Source: Prosthecobacter sp.
GTDB taxonomy: Bacteria; Verrucomicrobiota; Verrucomicrobiia; Verrucomicrobiales; Verrucomicrobiaceae
Assembly: GCA_019186985.1 (NCBI GenBank)
Contig: JABARQ010000009.1
Span: 119,741 to 183,740, forward strand
DNA: 64,000 nt
Reading direction: 5' to 3'
The position numbers were made by a program, and so were the translations under genes. Below are positions 34,211-42,870 of the stretch, in pieces (the first letter of the stretch is position 1; every line of letters begins with the position of its first letter). Under the pieces are notes generated by a model, which saw nothing but the letters and a program-made list of their open reading frames with translations, was not told where the DNA came from and ran no database searches.

Positions 34211-35788
34211 ATGCGCACCCGATTCACCCCTTCTTTGCTTCCATGGGTCGTGGCCTGCGGCCTGTCTGCATCCGCCGCTGAACCACCTGCGGCAGCCTGG
34301 CCGCAGGTCGACAAGCCGCTCGTCCTTCCCGCAGGCCAGGCCCCGAAGCCTGGCCGTGACGACTTTTCGATCTCCGTATGGGCACGGGCGGATGCTGCGG
34401 ACCGCATCTCAGGCGATCTGGTGAGCCAGTATGATCCGCAGAAAAGGCGCGGCTTTCATCTCACGCTCAAGAGCCATCCCGGGGTCACCGCGAGCCAGGC
34501 GAACTGGCGGCATTTGCAGTTCGGCATCGACGATGACAAACCGGGTGCCTGGCGTGACTGCGGGCGGCCGGGCAGGGCTCTCTTCGCCTTTGCCATGGCG
34601 ACGCACGAAGGCGCGCTGTATGCGGGCACCTGCGAGCCTGGCGCCGGGGACACGGGCCGCGTTTATCGCTACGCGGGCGGCGAGCAATGGACCGACTGCG
34701 GCAGCCTTGACGGCAGCAACTCCGTCACCGCGCTTGCCGCGCATGAAGGCGCCCTTTATGCCGGCACGGGCAGGTATCGCGTGGCAGGCTCGGCCTTGCC
34801 GGAATCGGAGAACACTCAGACCGGAGGACGCGTGTATCGCTACGATGGAGGCACGAGCTGGGTGGACTGCGGTCGGTTGCCGGACACGGAGGCCGTGGGC
34901 GGGCTTGTCGTGTTTCAAGGGCGGCTTTTTGCCTCGTCTCTCTACAAGCCGGCGGGCTTCTTCCGCTACGAGGGTGGCACAACATGGACACGCCTGCCCG
35001 ATGCCATGGGGCCGGACGTCCAGACGGGCGCATCGACACCCAAGCGCGTCGTCTCGCTCACCGTGCACGACGGCTACCTCTACGCGAGCAGCTACGACGG
35101 CGGCCGGGTTTATCGTTTCGACGGCAGGGCGTGGACCGATTGCGGACAGGTCGGCGACAACACCCAGACCTACGCTTTCACCAGCTACGAGGGCGCCTTG
35201 CATGTCGCCACCTGGCGCAGCGGACGCGTGTTTCGCCAGGAAGATGCTGGACGCTGGACGGACATCGGCCGACTCGGCGAGGAGCTGGAGGTCATGGGCA
35301 TGATGGTGCACAACGGCCGCCTCATCGCCGGCACGCTGCCGCACGCAGAGGTCCATGCCTACGACGGCGATGGCCGGTGGACGCTCTGGCGGAGGCTCGA
35401 TCACACTCCCAACGTGCAGTACCGCCGCGCGTGGACGATGGCCGAGCATGCTGGCGAGGTCTTCTGCTCGACGCTGCCATCTGGCAAGGTTTGGGCGGCA
35501 AGGCATGGCCGGCAGGTCACCTGGGACCACGCGCTGCCTCCAGGCTGGCATCACATCGCCGCCGTGAAGACGGCAGGCAGACTCGCCTTGCATGTCGATG
35601 GCAGGCAAGTCGCCGAGAGCACCGGCTTCGACGCCTCCGCTTGGAATCTCGACAGCGAGGCCCCCTTGCGCCTCGGCAACGGCATGAACGGCCCCTTCAA
35701 CGGCCAGCTTCGTGATTTGCAGATCCATCGTCGCGTGCTCACAGGCACGGAAATCCAGGCCCACGCCTCGAAAAAGCCCGGCCAGTAA
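34211..35788 (+). CDS. Exported LamG protein with an inserted kelch-like beta-propeller
   Basis: A 525-residue protein; ATG at 34211 starts a signal peptide (RFTPSLLPWVVACGLSASAA). The first ~110 residues open a LamG/concanavalin domain (DDFSISVWARADAADRIS, RRGFHLTLKS). The domain is then interrupted by about 300 residues of kelch-like repeats with the recurring pattern VYRY-GG-W-DCG (for example RVYRYAGGEQWTDCG, RVYRYDGGTSWVDCG, RVYRFDGRAWTDCG). The LamG fold resumes near residue 435 (PGWHHIAAVKTAGRLALHVD, FNGQLRDLQIHRRVLTGTE). It probably binds carbohydrate or another surface ligand. An unusually large loop insertion is the main oddity. Confidence 0.78.
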   Translation: MRTRFTPSLLPWVVACGLSASAAEPPAAAWPQVDKPLVLPAGQAPKPGRDDFSISVWARADAADRISGDLVSQYDPQKRRGFHLTLKSHPGVTASQANWRHLQFGIDDDKPGAWRDCGRPGRALFAFAMATHEGALYAGTCEPGAGDTGRVYRYAGGEQWTDCGSLDGSNSVTALAAHEGALYAGTGRYRVAGSALPESENTQTGGRVYRYDGGTSWVDCGRLPDTEAVGGLVVFQGRLFASSLYKPAGFFRYEGGTTWTRLPDAMGPDVQTGASTPKRVVSLTVHDGYLYASSYDGGRVYRFDGRAWTDCGQVGDNTQTYAFTSYEGALHVATWRSGRVFRQEDAGRWTDIGRLGEELEVMGMMVHNGRLIAGTLPHAEVHAYDGDGRWTLWRRLDHTPNVQYRRAWTMAEHAGEVFCSTLPSGKVWAARHGRQVTWDHALPPGWHHIAAVKTAGRLALHVDGRQVAESTGFDASAWNLDSEAPLRLGNGMNGPFNGQLRDLQIHRRVLTGTEIQAHASKKPGQ

Positions 35789-35801
35789 CCATCAGCCGCC
35801 C

Positions 35802-37166
35802 ATGAAACGCCGCCGCTTCGCCCAAGGCCTTGTCACCTCCCCCTTGCTGAATCTTCATGCGGCGGAGGGTGGTTTGCGCATCGCCACGTTTGAGGCTGAT
35901 GTCACGCCGCCGCTGGAGTCGCCTCTGTGTCATGGGAACGTGATGCCGGTGCAGCAGATCCTCACGCCGCTGCTGGCTCGTGGCATGGTCATTCTTGGCT
36001 CTGGGCAGCCCGTCGTGCTGTGTGCGATGGACTGGGTGGCTTTGGCAAATGCCAGCAACGTGACCCTCCGCGAAATGATCGCGAAAGCCGTCGGCACCAC
36101 GAGTGAACAGGTGGCCGTGCATACCGTGCATCAGCATGACGCGCCTGGCAGCGACCTCGACACGGAGGAGCTGCTGGCCAAGCACGGCCTCGGCGGTCGT
36201 TTTTCCGACGCACGGCTCGACCTGCGCCTGTTCCAGTCCATCGCTGATGCGGCGCGGGACTGCCTGACAAAGGCGGAGGTCGTCACTCATGCGGGCTTTG
36301 GTTCGGGGAAGATCGAGAAAGTGGCCTCCAACCGCCGCGTGCTCGGCCCGGATGGCAAGGTGGCCTTCACCCGCATGAGCGCGTCGAAGCATCCGCTGGC
36401 CGCCACAGCGCCCGAGGGCACGATTGATCCGCTCCTGCGCATGGTGACCTTCTGGCAGGATGAACGCCCCCTCGCCGCGCTCAGCTACTACGCCACGCAT
36501 CCCATGAGCTACTATGGCAAGGGCGGCGTGAACTGGGACTTCATCGGCGCAGCGCGCTCACTGATGGACAAGGAGGCGCCCGGGGTGCGCTTCATCCATT
36601 TCAACGGCGCGGGAGGCAACATCACCGCTGGCAAATACAACGACGGCAGGCCGGAAAACCGGCCTGTGCTCGCCGAACGCGTGTTTGCCGGCATGAAAAA
36701 AGCATGGGAATCACAGAAGAAGCAGCCCGTCACCGCCGCCGGCATCGAATGGCGCGTCAAGCCTGTCGCCCTGCCCGTGAGGCACCCTGATGGCGAACCA
36801 CGCCTGCTCGCCACGCTCGCCGATCCAGGGAAAACCTTCGCCCAGCGTGCCTTCGCCGCACGGGACATCGTTTTCATCCGCCGCATGGCCGCCGGCGGCA
36901 CGATCCCGCTTGGATGCCTGCGCATCGGCTCCGCGCATGTGCTGCACATGCCCGCCGAGCTGTTCATCGAATACCAGATCGCCGCGCAGCAGATGCGGCC
37001 GGATGATTTCATCGCCATGGCCGCCTACGGCGACAACGCACCGAGCTACATCGGCACCGAGATCGCCTACACCCAGGGCGGCTACGAGGTCGAGGACCGT
37101 GTCTCACGCGTGGGCCCTGGGGTGGAAAAGGCGCTCATGCAGGCCATGCGCGACCTGCTGGCCTGA
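35802..37166 (+). CDS. Ceramidase N-terminal-domain-like protein
   Basis: A 454-residue relative of the protein at 18193. It starts with a short Tat/Sec-like leader (MKRRRFAQGLVTSPLLNLHA); ATG at 35802 lies 13 bases after the upstream stop. Family features include IATFEADVTPPLESPL, the zinc-site-like VHTVHQHDAPGSD, LSYYATHPMSYYG and FNGAGGNITAGKYNDG. The usual THTHS is replaced by VHQHD, which retains two histidines. Hydrolase activity is plausible but unproven for this subgroup. Confidence 0.78.
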   Translation: MKRRRFAQGLVTSPLLNLHAAEGGLRIATFEADVTPPLESPLCHGNVMPVQQILTPLLARGMVILGSGQPVVLCAMDWVALANASNVTLREMIAKAVGTTSEQVAVHTVHQHDAPGSDLDTEELLAKHGLGGRFSDARLDLRLFQSIADAARDCLTKAEVVTHAGFGSGKIEKVASNRRVLGPDGKVAFTRMSASKHPLAATAPEGTIDPLLRMVTFWQDERPLAALSYYATHPMSYYGKGGVNWDFIGAARSLMDKEAPGVRFIHFNGAGGNITAGKYNDGRPENRPVLAERVFAGMKKAWESQKKQPVTAAGIEWRVKPVALPVRHPDGEPRLLATLADPGKTFAQRAFAARDIVFIRRMAAGGTIPLGCLRIGSAHVLHMPAELFIEYQIAAQQMRPDDFIAMAAYGDNAPSYIGTEIAYTQGGYEVEDRVSRVGPGVEKALMQAMRDLLA

Positions 37167-37202
37167 TTGACGATGCCGTTTCACTACCCGACACATTCCC
37201 CC

Positions 37203-38420
37203 ATGACACGCCTCCTTGCCCCGCTGCTCGCCTTCGCCGCCTGCGCCTTCGCCGCCGATCCAGCGCCAGCGCCGCCACCTGCACCGCTCGACTTCATCGA
37301 CACCAGCTTCGAGAACGCCTCGCCGCTCTGGTATGAGTTTGCCCCGGACGGCACGGTGATCGTCAACCTGAACTACGACCAGGAACGCCTCTCGCCCAAC
37401 CGCGCGGCAGGGCATTTCCACTTCCGCATCCAGGCCGCCAAGGGGCGCAGGGTCACGCTGGAGCTCAGGAACCTCGCCAATGTCTGGAACAGCAAGGCGG
37501 GCTCGGTGGCGAAGGAGATCAGGCAGGTCGTCGTGTCGGAGGATGGCAGAAGCTGGACGCCCGTGCCGACCGTCTTTCCGGAGCCTGATCGTGTGCTGGT
37601 CACCCTGGAGATGCCCGGCCCGTCCCTCTTCGTCGCGCGCGCGGAGCCATATCGCGTCTCGGACCTGAACCGCTTCCTGGATGAGGTCAGAAAGAGCCCG
37701 CTGGTGAAGATCACCCCGATTGGCAAAACGGTGCAGGGGCGCGAAATCGAGATCATCCGCATTGGCAATGATGATGCGCCGAACCATGTTTTCATCCGTG
37801 CGAGGGCGCATCCGTGGGAGCCGGTGGGCAACTGGGTGACCGAGGGCCTGGTGCGACGGCTTCTGAAAGGCGACGCGGATGCCGAGAGGTTCCTTGAGCG
37901 TTACAATGTGTGCATCCTGCCGATGGCGAACAAGGACGGCGTCGAACGAGGCGGCACCCGCTTCAACCTTGGCGGCTGGGATTTGAACCGCAAATGGGAC
38001 AAGCCCGCCGACCCGAAGCTCGCCCCGGAAAACGCCGCACTGGAGCACTGGCTCGAAGGCGAGATCAAGGCGGGCCGGCGCCCGACCTTTGCGATGGACC
38101 TGCACAACGACGGCAACGGCATGCTGCACATCAGCCGCCCGGACACTCCCGACATCGACGCCTATCTGGCACGCATGGCCCGCTTCGAGCAATGCCTGCG
38201 CGACCACACCTGGTTCACGGTCGGCTCGACAAAGCCGGGCTTCCACAACCCCGGCACGCTCGGCGAAGGCTGGTTCTCACGCTTCGGCATCGACGCCGTC
38301 ATCCTTGAGTTCAACTGCAACTACATCGAGGGCCTCAAGCAGCCCGCCATGGGGAGGCACTGGGTGACGTTTGGCGAAGGGCTCGCGAAGGCCTTCGAGG
38401 CGTATTTTGCCGCAAAGTAG
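37203..38420 (+). CDS. Secreted M14 family zinc carboxypeptidase
   Basis: A 405-residue exported metallopeptidase. ATG at 37203 begins the signal peptide (MTRLLAPLLAFAACAFAADP); an in-frame ATG at 37167 is less likely. Residues ~30-145 are a beta domain as in cytosolic carboxypeptidase-like M14 enzymes (HFHFRIQAAKGRRVTLEL). The catalytic domain shows the zinc motif RAHPWEPVGNW (HxxE), the second ligand in AMDLHNDGNG and the general base Glu in VILEFNCNY. It would trim C-terminal residues from peptides in the periplasm. The TAG stop lies in the GTAG head of a REP-like element. Confidence 0.88.
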   Translation: MTRLLAPLLAFAACAFAADPAPAPPPAPLDFIDTSFENASPLWYEFAPDGTVIVNLNYDQERLSPNRAAGHFHFRIQAAKGRRVTLELRNLANVWNSKAGSVAKEIRQVVVSEDGRSWTPVPTVFPEPDRVLVTLEMPGPSLFVARAEPYRVSDLNRFLDEVRKSPLVKITPIGKTVQGREIEIIRIGNDDAPNHVFIRARAHPWEPVGNWVTEGLVRRLLKGDADAERFLERYNVCILPMANKDGVERGGTRFNLGGWDLNRKWDKPADPKLAPENAALEHWLEGEIKAGRRPTFAMDLHNDGNGMLHISRPDTPDIDAYLARMARFEQCLRDHTWFTVGSTKPGFHNPGTLGEGWFSRFGIDAVILEFNCNYIEGLKQPAMGRHWVTFGEGLAKAFEAYFAAK

Positions 38421-38520
38421 ATCTCGCCCCGCGAGATGAGCATGATGCGTGTGGAAATTTCGAGGGCTTTCCTTTGCTGCGAAAGCGCCTGGCTCATCTT
38501 GCGGAGCAAGATGGCTGCCA
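38412..38520. repeat. REPIN-like inverted pair of REP elements, copy A (second end degenerate)
   Basis: The left end is GCAAAGTAG (38412-38420) plus a hairpin ATCTCG/CGAGAT (38421-38437) with a CCCCG loop. The right end is an inverted hairpin CATCTTG (38495-38501) / CAAGATG (38507-38513) with a CGGAG loop, the reverse complement of CTCCG; its outer head (GGCTGCCATGCTT) no longer reads CTACTTTGC. The 3' half (TGCGAAAGC...GCTCATCTTGCGGAGCAAGATGGCT, read in pieces) is nearly identical to copy B at 39903-40033. Together with 38521-38564, which shows nothing else, it fills the gap between the M14 and beta-helix genes. Confidence 0.75.
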
Positions 38521-38564
38521 TGCTTCGCGCAATCGACCGCTTGGTCACCGTATGAGGTCTTGCC

Positions 38565-39911
38565 ATGATCTCGCGCCCCTTATTCCTCACTCTGACAGCC
38601 CTTGCCATCCCGCTGCAAGCCCAACCCGTTGGCGATGGCAGGGCGGATGACACCGCAGCGGTGCAAGCGATGATCGATGCCGGCGGCGCGGTGCGCTTCC
38701 CTCGCGGCACCTACCGCCTGACGAAAACGGCCGTCGTTGACCTCGACAAGGCCGGTTTTGTCTCCCTCAGCGGCGACGGCGTGGCGCGCTTTGTCATGGA
38801 AGGCGCGGGACCGGCCTTTCACTTCAAGGGCACGCATGGCGGCACCGCCGATCCGAAGAGCCTCAAGCCTGAAATCTTCGCCCGGCAGCGCACGCCGATG
38901 GTGGACGGCATCGAAATCACCGGCGCCCATCCCGAGGCGGACGGCATCGAGGCCACTGGCACGATGCAGATCACGATCACCCGTGTTTCAGTTCATGAAG
39001 CCCGGCATGGCGTTCATCTCACGGTGAGGAACCGCAACGTCATCATCAGCGACTGCCACCTCTATCACAACAGCGGCGCGGGCGTGTTTTACGACCAGGT
39101 GGACCTTCACCAGTCGAACATCACCGGCAGCCACATCAGCTACAACGCCGGAGGCGGCGTGGTGGCACGCGGCGGCGGGGTCCGCAACCTTCACATCGGC
39201 ACCTGTGACATCGAGGGCAACATGACGCCCGACACACCGCCCACGGCCAATGTGCTCATCGACTGCACCGGCGGCTCCACCGCCGAGGTCAGCATCACCG
39301 GCTGCACGATCCAGCACAACAGCGAGTCGCCAGGCTCGGCCAACGTGCGCTTCATCGGCAAAGGCAGGCCCTACGGCGGTGATGAAACCGCACGCTGGGG
39401 TCACCTCAGCATCTGCGACAATGTGCTGAGCGATGTCGCCGTGAACATCGACCTTCAGGAGGTTCGCGGAGCCGTCATCACCGGCAACACCTTCGGCGTC
39501 GGCTTCGAGCATGACCTTCTCGCGGCCGGCTGCAGCAACATCGCCATCGGCCCGAACACCTTTGACCGCAACCCACCCTACTACCGAGGCAGGGCCGCCG
39601 GGGTGAAGGGCGGCCTTGTCTTCCGCAGCTGCAGCGACATCACCCTCACCGGCCTGCACATCGACGGCGTGCGCTCCCATCCCGCCGCCGTTCAGGTCAT
39701 TGACGGAGACGCCTTCAACATCTCCGGCTGCACCATCCTCGACAGCGACGGCGCGGGCCTCTTGTTGCAAAACATGCGTCACAGCCTCGTCACCGGCTGC
39801 CTTGTTGCCGATCGACGGAAAGACCGTCACCCCGCCCCATCGCTGCGCGTCGAAGGCGGCGAGGACAACACCTTTGCCAACAACAAGCTTGCCCACGGCG
39901 AAGCAAAGTAG
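38565..39911 (+). CDS. Secreted right-handed parallel beta-helix protein (pectate-lyase-like)
   Basis: A 448-residue exported protein. Signal peptide ISRPLFLTLTALAIPLQAQP. The opening GDGRADDTAAVQAMIDAGG followed by VRFPRGTYRLTK is the pectate-lyase-superfamily N-terminal cap. The rest is a ladder of short beta strands with Asn-rich turns (NVIISDCHLYHNSGAGV, NIAIGPNTFDRN, NISGCTILDSDGAGL) typical of beta-helix enzymes and NosD-like folds. Substrate is probably an acidic polysaccharide; catalytic residues cannot be assigned by eye. The TAG stop is part of the GTAG head of the next repeat. Confidence 0.82.
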   Translation: MISRPLFLTLTALAIPLQAQPVGDGRADDTAAVQAMIDAGGAVRFPRGTYRLTKTAVVDLDKAGFVSLSGDGVARFVMEGAGPAFHFKGTHGGTADPKSLKPEIFARQRTPMVDGIEITGAHPEADGIEATGTMQITITRVSVHEARHGVHLTVRNRNVIISDCHLYHNSGAGVFYDQVDLHQSNITGSHISYNAGGGVVARGGGVRNLHIGTCDIEGNMTPDTPPTANVLIDCTGGSTAEVSITGCTIQHNSESPGSANVRFIGKGRPYGGDETARWGHLSICDNVLSDVAVNIDLQEVRGAVITGNTFGVGFEHDLLAAGCSNIAIGPNTFDRNPPYYRGRAAGVKGGLVFRSCSDITLTGLHIDGVRSHPAAVQVIDGDAFNISGCTILDSDGAGLLLQNMRHSLVTGCLVADRRKDRHPAPSLRVEGGEDNTFANNKLAHGEAK

Positions 39912-40033
39912 CCCCCTCGTTCCGCGAGGGCAGCCAATGGGCGCCAGCTGCAGCACACGTTTTGAGCTGCCACTGACGTTTCATTGCCACGAAAGCCCCA
40001 AGCTCATCTTGCGGAGCAAGATGGCTACTTTGC
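39903..40033. repeat. REPIN-like inverted pair of REP elements, copy B (intact)
   Basis: This 131-base element has exact 9-base terminal inverted repeats: GCAAAGTAG at 39903-39911 and CTACTTTGC at 40025-40033. Each is joined to a hairpin: CCCTCG/CGAGGG with loop TTCCG (39914-39930) on the left, and CATCTTG/CAAGATG with loop CGGAG (40005-40023) on the right. REP sequences linked to RAYT transposases carry a GTAG or GGAG tetranucleotide next to the palindrome and often occur as inverted doublets (REPINs); this fits exactly. It fills the gap between two genes and supplies the stop codon of the first. Confidence 0.8.
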
Positions 40034-40059
40034 TGACGCGTATTCGACCCCTCAACACC

Positions 40060-40848
40060 ATGCGTTTCCTCATTTTGGCTTTCCTTTTCCTCGCGCTTCA
40101 GCCGCTCCACGCGGCGGGTTTCCATGCCGCCACCTGTGAAGGCGTCTATCCACGCCACCTCCAGGGCATCTGCACGAATGACAAGGACGCCATCTACTGG
40201 TGCTGGACGGACTTCCTGGTCAAGACCGACACGGACGGCCGGGTGCTGAAAAAGGTGCCGGTGGCCAACCATCATGGAGACCTTTGTTTCCACGATGGAC
40301 GTGTCTATGTCGCCACGAACCTCGCGAAGTTCAACCGGCCCGCAGGCGAGGCGGACTCGTGGGTCTATGTCTATGACGCGGACACGCTCGCAGAGCTGGC
40401 CAGGCATCGCGTGCCTGAGCTCGTGCACGGGGCGGGCGGCATGGCCTGGCGTGACGGTCGCTTCTTCATCGTCGGCGGCCTGCCTCCCGGAGCCGATGAA
40501 AACTATGTCTATGAATACGACGCATCCTTCCGCTTCCAGAAGCGCCACACCCTCGCCAGCGGCTACACGCTCATGGGCATCCAAACCGTCGTGCAGGCCA
40601 ACGGCGCGTGGTGGTTCGGCTGTTACGGCAAACCGGCCGTGCTGCTGCGTGCGGATGAAAACCTGCGGTTCAACGGCAGATGGGAGTTCAACGCCTCGGT
40701 CGGCATTGCTCCGATCAGCGACGGACGTTTTCTCATCGCGCAAAACACCGCCGTGATGGGCGCGGATGGCAAAACAAAGCAAAATCAGGCCAAAGTGCTC
40801 GTGGCCCGGCCTGATGAGAAAGCGGGATTTTTGATCGAAAAACCATGA
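40060..40848 (+). CDS. Exported beta-propeller-like protein, function unknown
   Basis: A 262-residue protein with a signal peptide (MRFLILAFLFLALQPLHAAG); ATG at 40060 is the first start after the REPIN-like element. The mature part has repeated short strands ending in VYVATN, WVYVYDAD, FFIVGGLPPG and YVYEYDAS, as in small six-bladed propellers of the SMP-30/YncE kind. I cannot assign a family. Its last four bases overlap the start of the Abhydrolase_10 gene (ATGA), so the two are translationally coupled. Confidence 0.7.
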   Translation: MRFLILAFLFLALQPLHAAGFHAATCEGVYPRHLQGICTNDKDAIYWCWTDFLVKTDTDGRVLKKVPVANHHGDLCFHDGRVYVATNLAKFNRPAGEADSWVYVYDADTLAELARHRVPELVHGAGGMAWRDGRFFIVGGLPPGADENYVYEYDASFRFQKRHTLASGYTLMGIQTVVQANGAWWFGCYGKPAVLLRADENLRFNGRWEFNASVGIAPISDGRFLIAQNTAVMGADGKTKQNQAKVLVARPDEKAGFLIEKP

Positions 40849-42866
40849 CCACGCTCTACCGCAGCCTTCTGCTCTGTCTTGTCGCCTCCTGTGCGCAAGC
40901 GGAGGTGAGACGCATCGAGATCACCGAACGCTCATCGTTTGCCGCAGGCAAGGTCTTCGGCCCCGCCGGTGCCTACGAACGCCTCAAAGGCCGGATGTTC
41001 ATCGAGACCGATGCGGCGAACCAGGCCAACGAGCGCATCTGCGACCTCCAGCGGGCACCGCGCAATGCCGGTGGCAAGGTGGAGAGCTGGACGGACTTCT
41101 TCCTTCTCAAGCCTGTCGATGCGACCCAGGGCAACGGCGTGCTTCTCTACGACGTGAACAACCGCGGCAACATGCTGGCGCTGTGGACCTTCAACGATGG
41201 CGAACGCACCAACGATCCGAAGACGGAGGCGCATGCGGGCCATGGCTTCCTCATGAAGCATGGCTTCTCCGTGCTGTGGTGCGGCTGGAATGGGGAAGTG
41301 CAGGCCGATGACGCGCAGCGCCTGCTGTGCGGCCTGCCCGTCGCGACGGACGATGGCAAGACGATCACCGGCAGGGCGCATCTGGAGATCACGAGCACGG
41401 AGAAGGTCTTCAGCCGCGCCTTCTCGTGGAGCCCGTGGGGCGTCGGCGCGGCGTTTCCTTCCGTGAGCCTCGACAACGTCGACGCCACGCTCACGATGCG
41501 GCCACATCGCGGAGCTGAAGGCATCGAGGTGCCGCGGACGGAGTGGGCGTTTGGACGTTGGGAGAATGAGAAGCTCATTCCCGACGCGACAAATCTCCAC
41601 GTGAAGGCGGGTTTTCGCCCAGGCTGGCTCTACGACCTTGTTTACACGGCGAAAGAACCCCGAGTGACCGGCCTCGGCCTCACCGCGATGCGGGACTGCG
41701 TGGCGTTTTTCAGGCACGGGGCGGCGAAGGACAATCCGCTGGCGGGAGCAATTCAGAAGGCCTGCGTGTTCGGCATCTCCCAGTCAGGCAGGGTCATTCA
41801 TCACTTCCTCTTTGAAGGCCTGAACGGCGATGAGCAGGGCCGCATCGTCTTCGACGGCGCCCTGATCCATGTCGCGGGCTCCGGCAAGGGCATGTTCAAC
41901 CATCGGTTCCGCATGAGCACGGAGTATGGCACGCAGCACGAGGGCCATCTGTCCGGCAGCGAGCTCTTCCCGCTGGCCCCGCTACTGCAAACCGATCCCG
42001 TCACAGGCGAATCCGGCGACTCGCTCGCTCGTTCGCGGAAGTCCGGGCACGCACCGCGCATCCTCTTCACCCAAAGCTCCACCGAGTACTGGAGCCGCGC
42101 CGCCTCGTTGCTGCACACGGATGTGGAGGGAAAAACCGACCTCGATTTGCCGAACGATGTCCGTGTGTATCTCGTGGCAGGGGCGCAGCATCTTGGGAAA
42201 AGCGACGGCACACCAGGCATCTGCCAGCAGCCGCGCAACACGCTCGACGACCGGGGCCCGGTGCTGCGAGCCATGCTCATGCATCTCGTCGACTGGGTCA
42301 AAGACGGCAGGACACCGCCTCCGAGCCGTCATCCGCGTCTCGCCGATCAAAGCCTCGTGACCTTCGACAGGTGGAAATCTCAGTTTCCAAAGATCCCAGG
42401 CCACAATCTGCCCACTCATGCCTACCAGCCTCCACGTCTCGATTTCGGCCCGCGTTTTCACCGCGAAGGCATCGCCGACATCATCCCGCCGAAGACCGGA
42501 AAGCCCTTTCAGACGCTCCTGCCCGCCGTGAATGCCGACGGCAATGAAACGAGCGGCATCCTGCTTCCCGAAGTCGCCGTGCCGCTCGGCACCTACACCG
42601 GCTGGAACCTTCGCTCGCCGCAGGTTGGCGCCGAAACGATGCTCTCACCGCTCGACGGCATGTTCATCCCCTTTGCCAGAACCAGGGCCGAACGCGAGAA
42701 GACAGGCGACCCGCGCCTCTCGCTGGAGGAGCGCTATCCAACGCGGAAGGATTACCTGTCACGACTCGGCGAGGCCGTGCGAACACTGCGGAAAGACGGA
42801 CTTCTGCTTGATGAAGACGCCGCCCGCATCCTTGCCAGGGAAGAGTCCGGGCAGGGATGGGATTGA
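40845..42866 (+). CDS. Secreted Abhydrolase_10-type alpha/beta hydrolase
   Basis: A 673-residue exported protein of the large alpha/beta hydrolase domain family (PF20091 type). Signal peptide LYRSLLLCLVASCAQAEVRR. Features: NRGNMLALWTFNDGE, the long beta-rich N-terminal half, the nucleophile elbow FGISQSGRVIHHF, FTQSSTEYWSRAASLLHTD and the C-terminal FARTRAEREKTGDPRLSLEE. A paralogue with the same order of motifs is encoded at 61330. Activity is unknown; a lactonase or esterase is likely from the GxSxxG site. Confidence 0.85.
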   Translation: MTTLYRSLLLCLVASCAQAEVRRIEITERSSFAAGKVFGPAGAYERLKGRMFIETDAANQANERICDLQRAPRNAGGKVESWTDFFLLKPVDATQGNGVLLYDVNNRGNMLALWTFNDGERTNDPKTEAHAGHGFLMKHGFSVLWCGWNGEVQADDAQRLLCGLPVATDDGKTITGRAHLEITSTEKVFSRAFSWSPWGVGAAFPSVSLDNVDATLTMRPHRGAEGIEVPRTEWAFGRWENEKLIPDATNLHVKAGFRPGWLYDLVYTAKEPRVTGLGLTAMRDCVAFFRHGAAKDNPLAGAIQKACVFGISQSGRVIHHFLFEGLNGDEQGRIVFDGALIHVAGSGKGMFNHRFRMSTEYGTQHEGHLSGSELFPLAPLLQTDPVTGESGDSLARSRKSGHAPRILFTQSSTEYWSRAASLLHTDVEGKTDLDLPNDVRVYLVAGAQHLGKSDGTPGICQQPRNTLDDRGPVLRAMLMHLVDWVKDGRTPPPSRHPRLADQSLVTFDRWKSQFPKIPGHNLPTHAYQPPRLDFGPRFHREGIADIIPPKTGKPFQTLLPAVNADGNETSGILLPEVAVPLGTYTGWNLRSPQVGAETMLSPLDGMFIPFARTRAEREKTGDPRLSLEERYPTRKDYLSRLGEAVRTLRKDGLLLDEDAARILAREESGQGWD

Positions 42867-42870
42867 AGGA

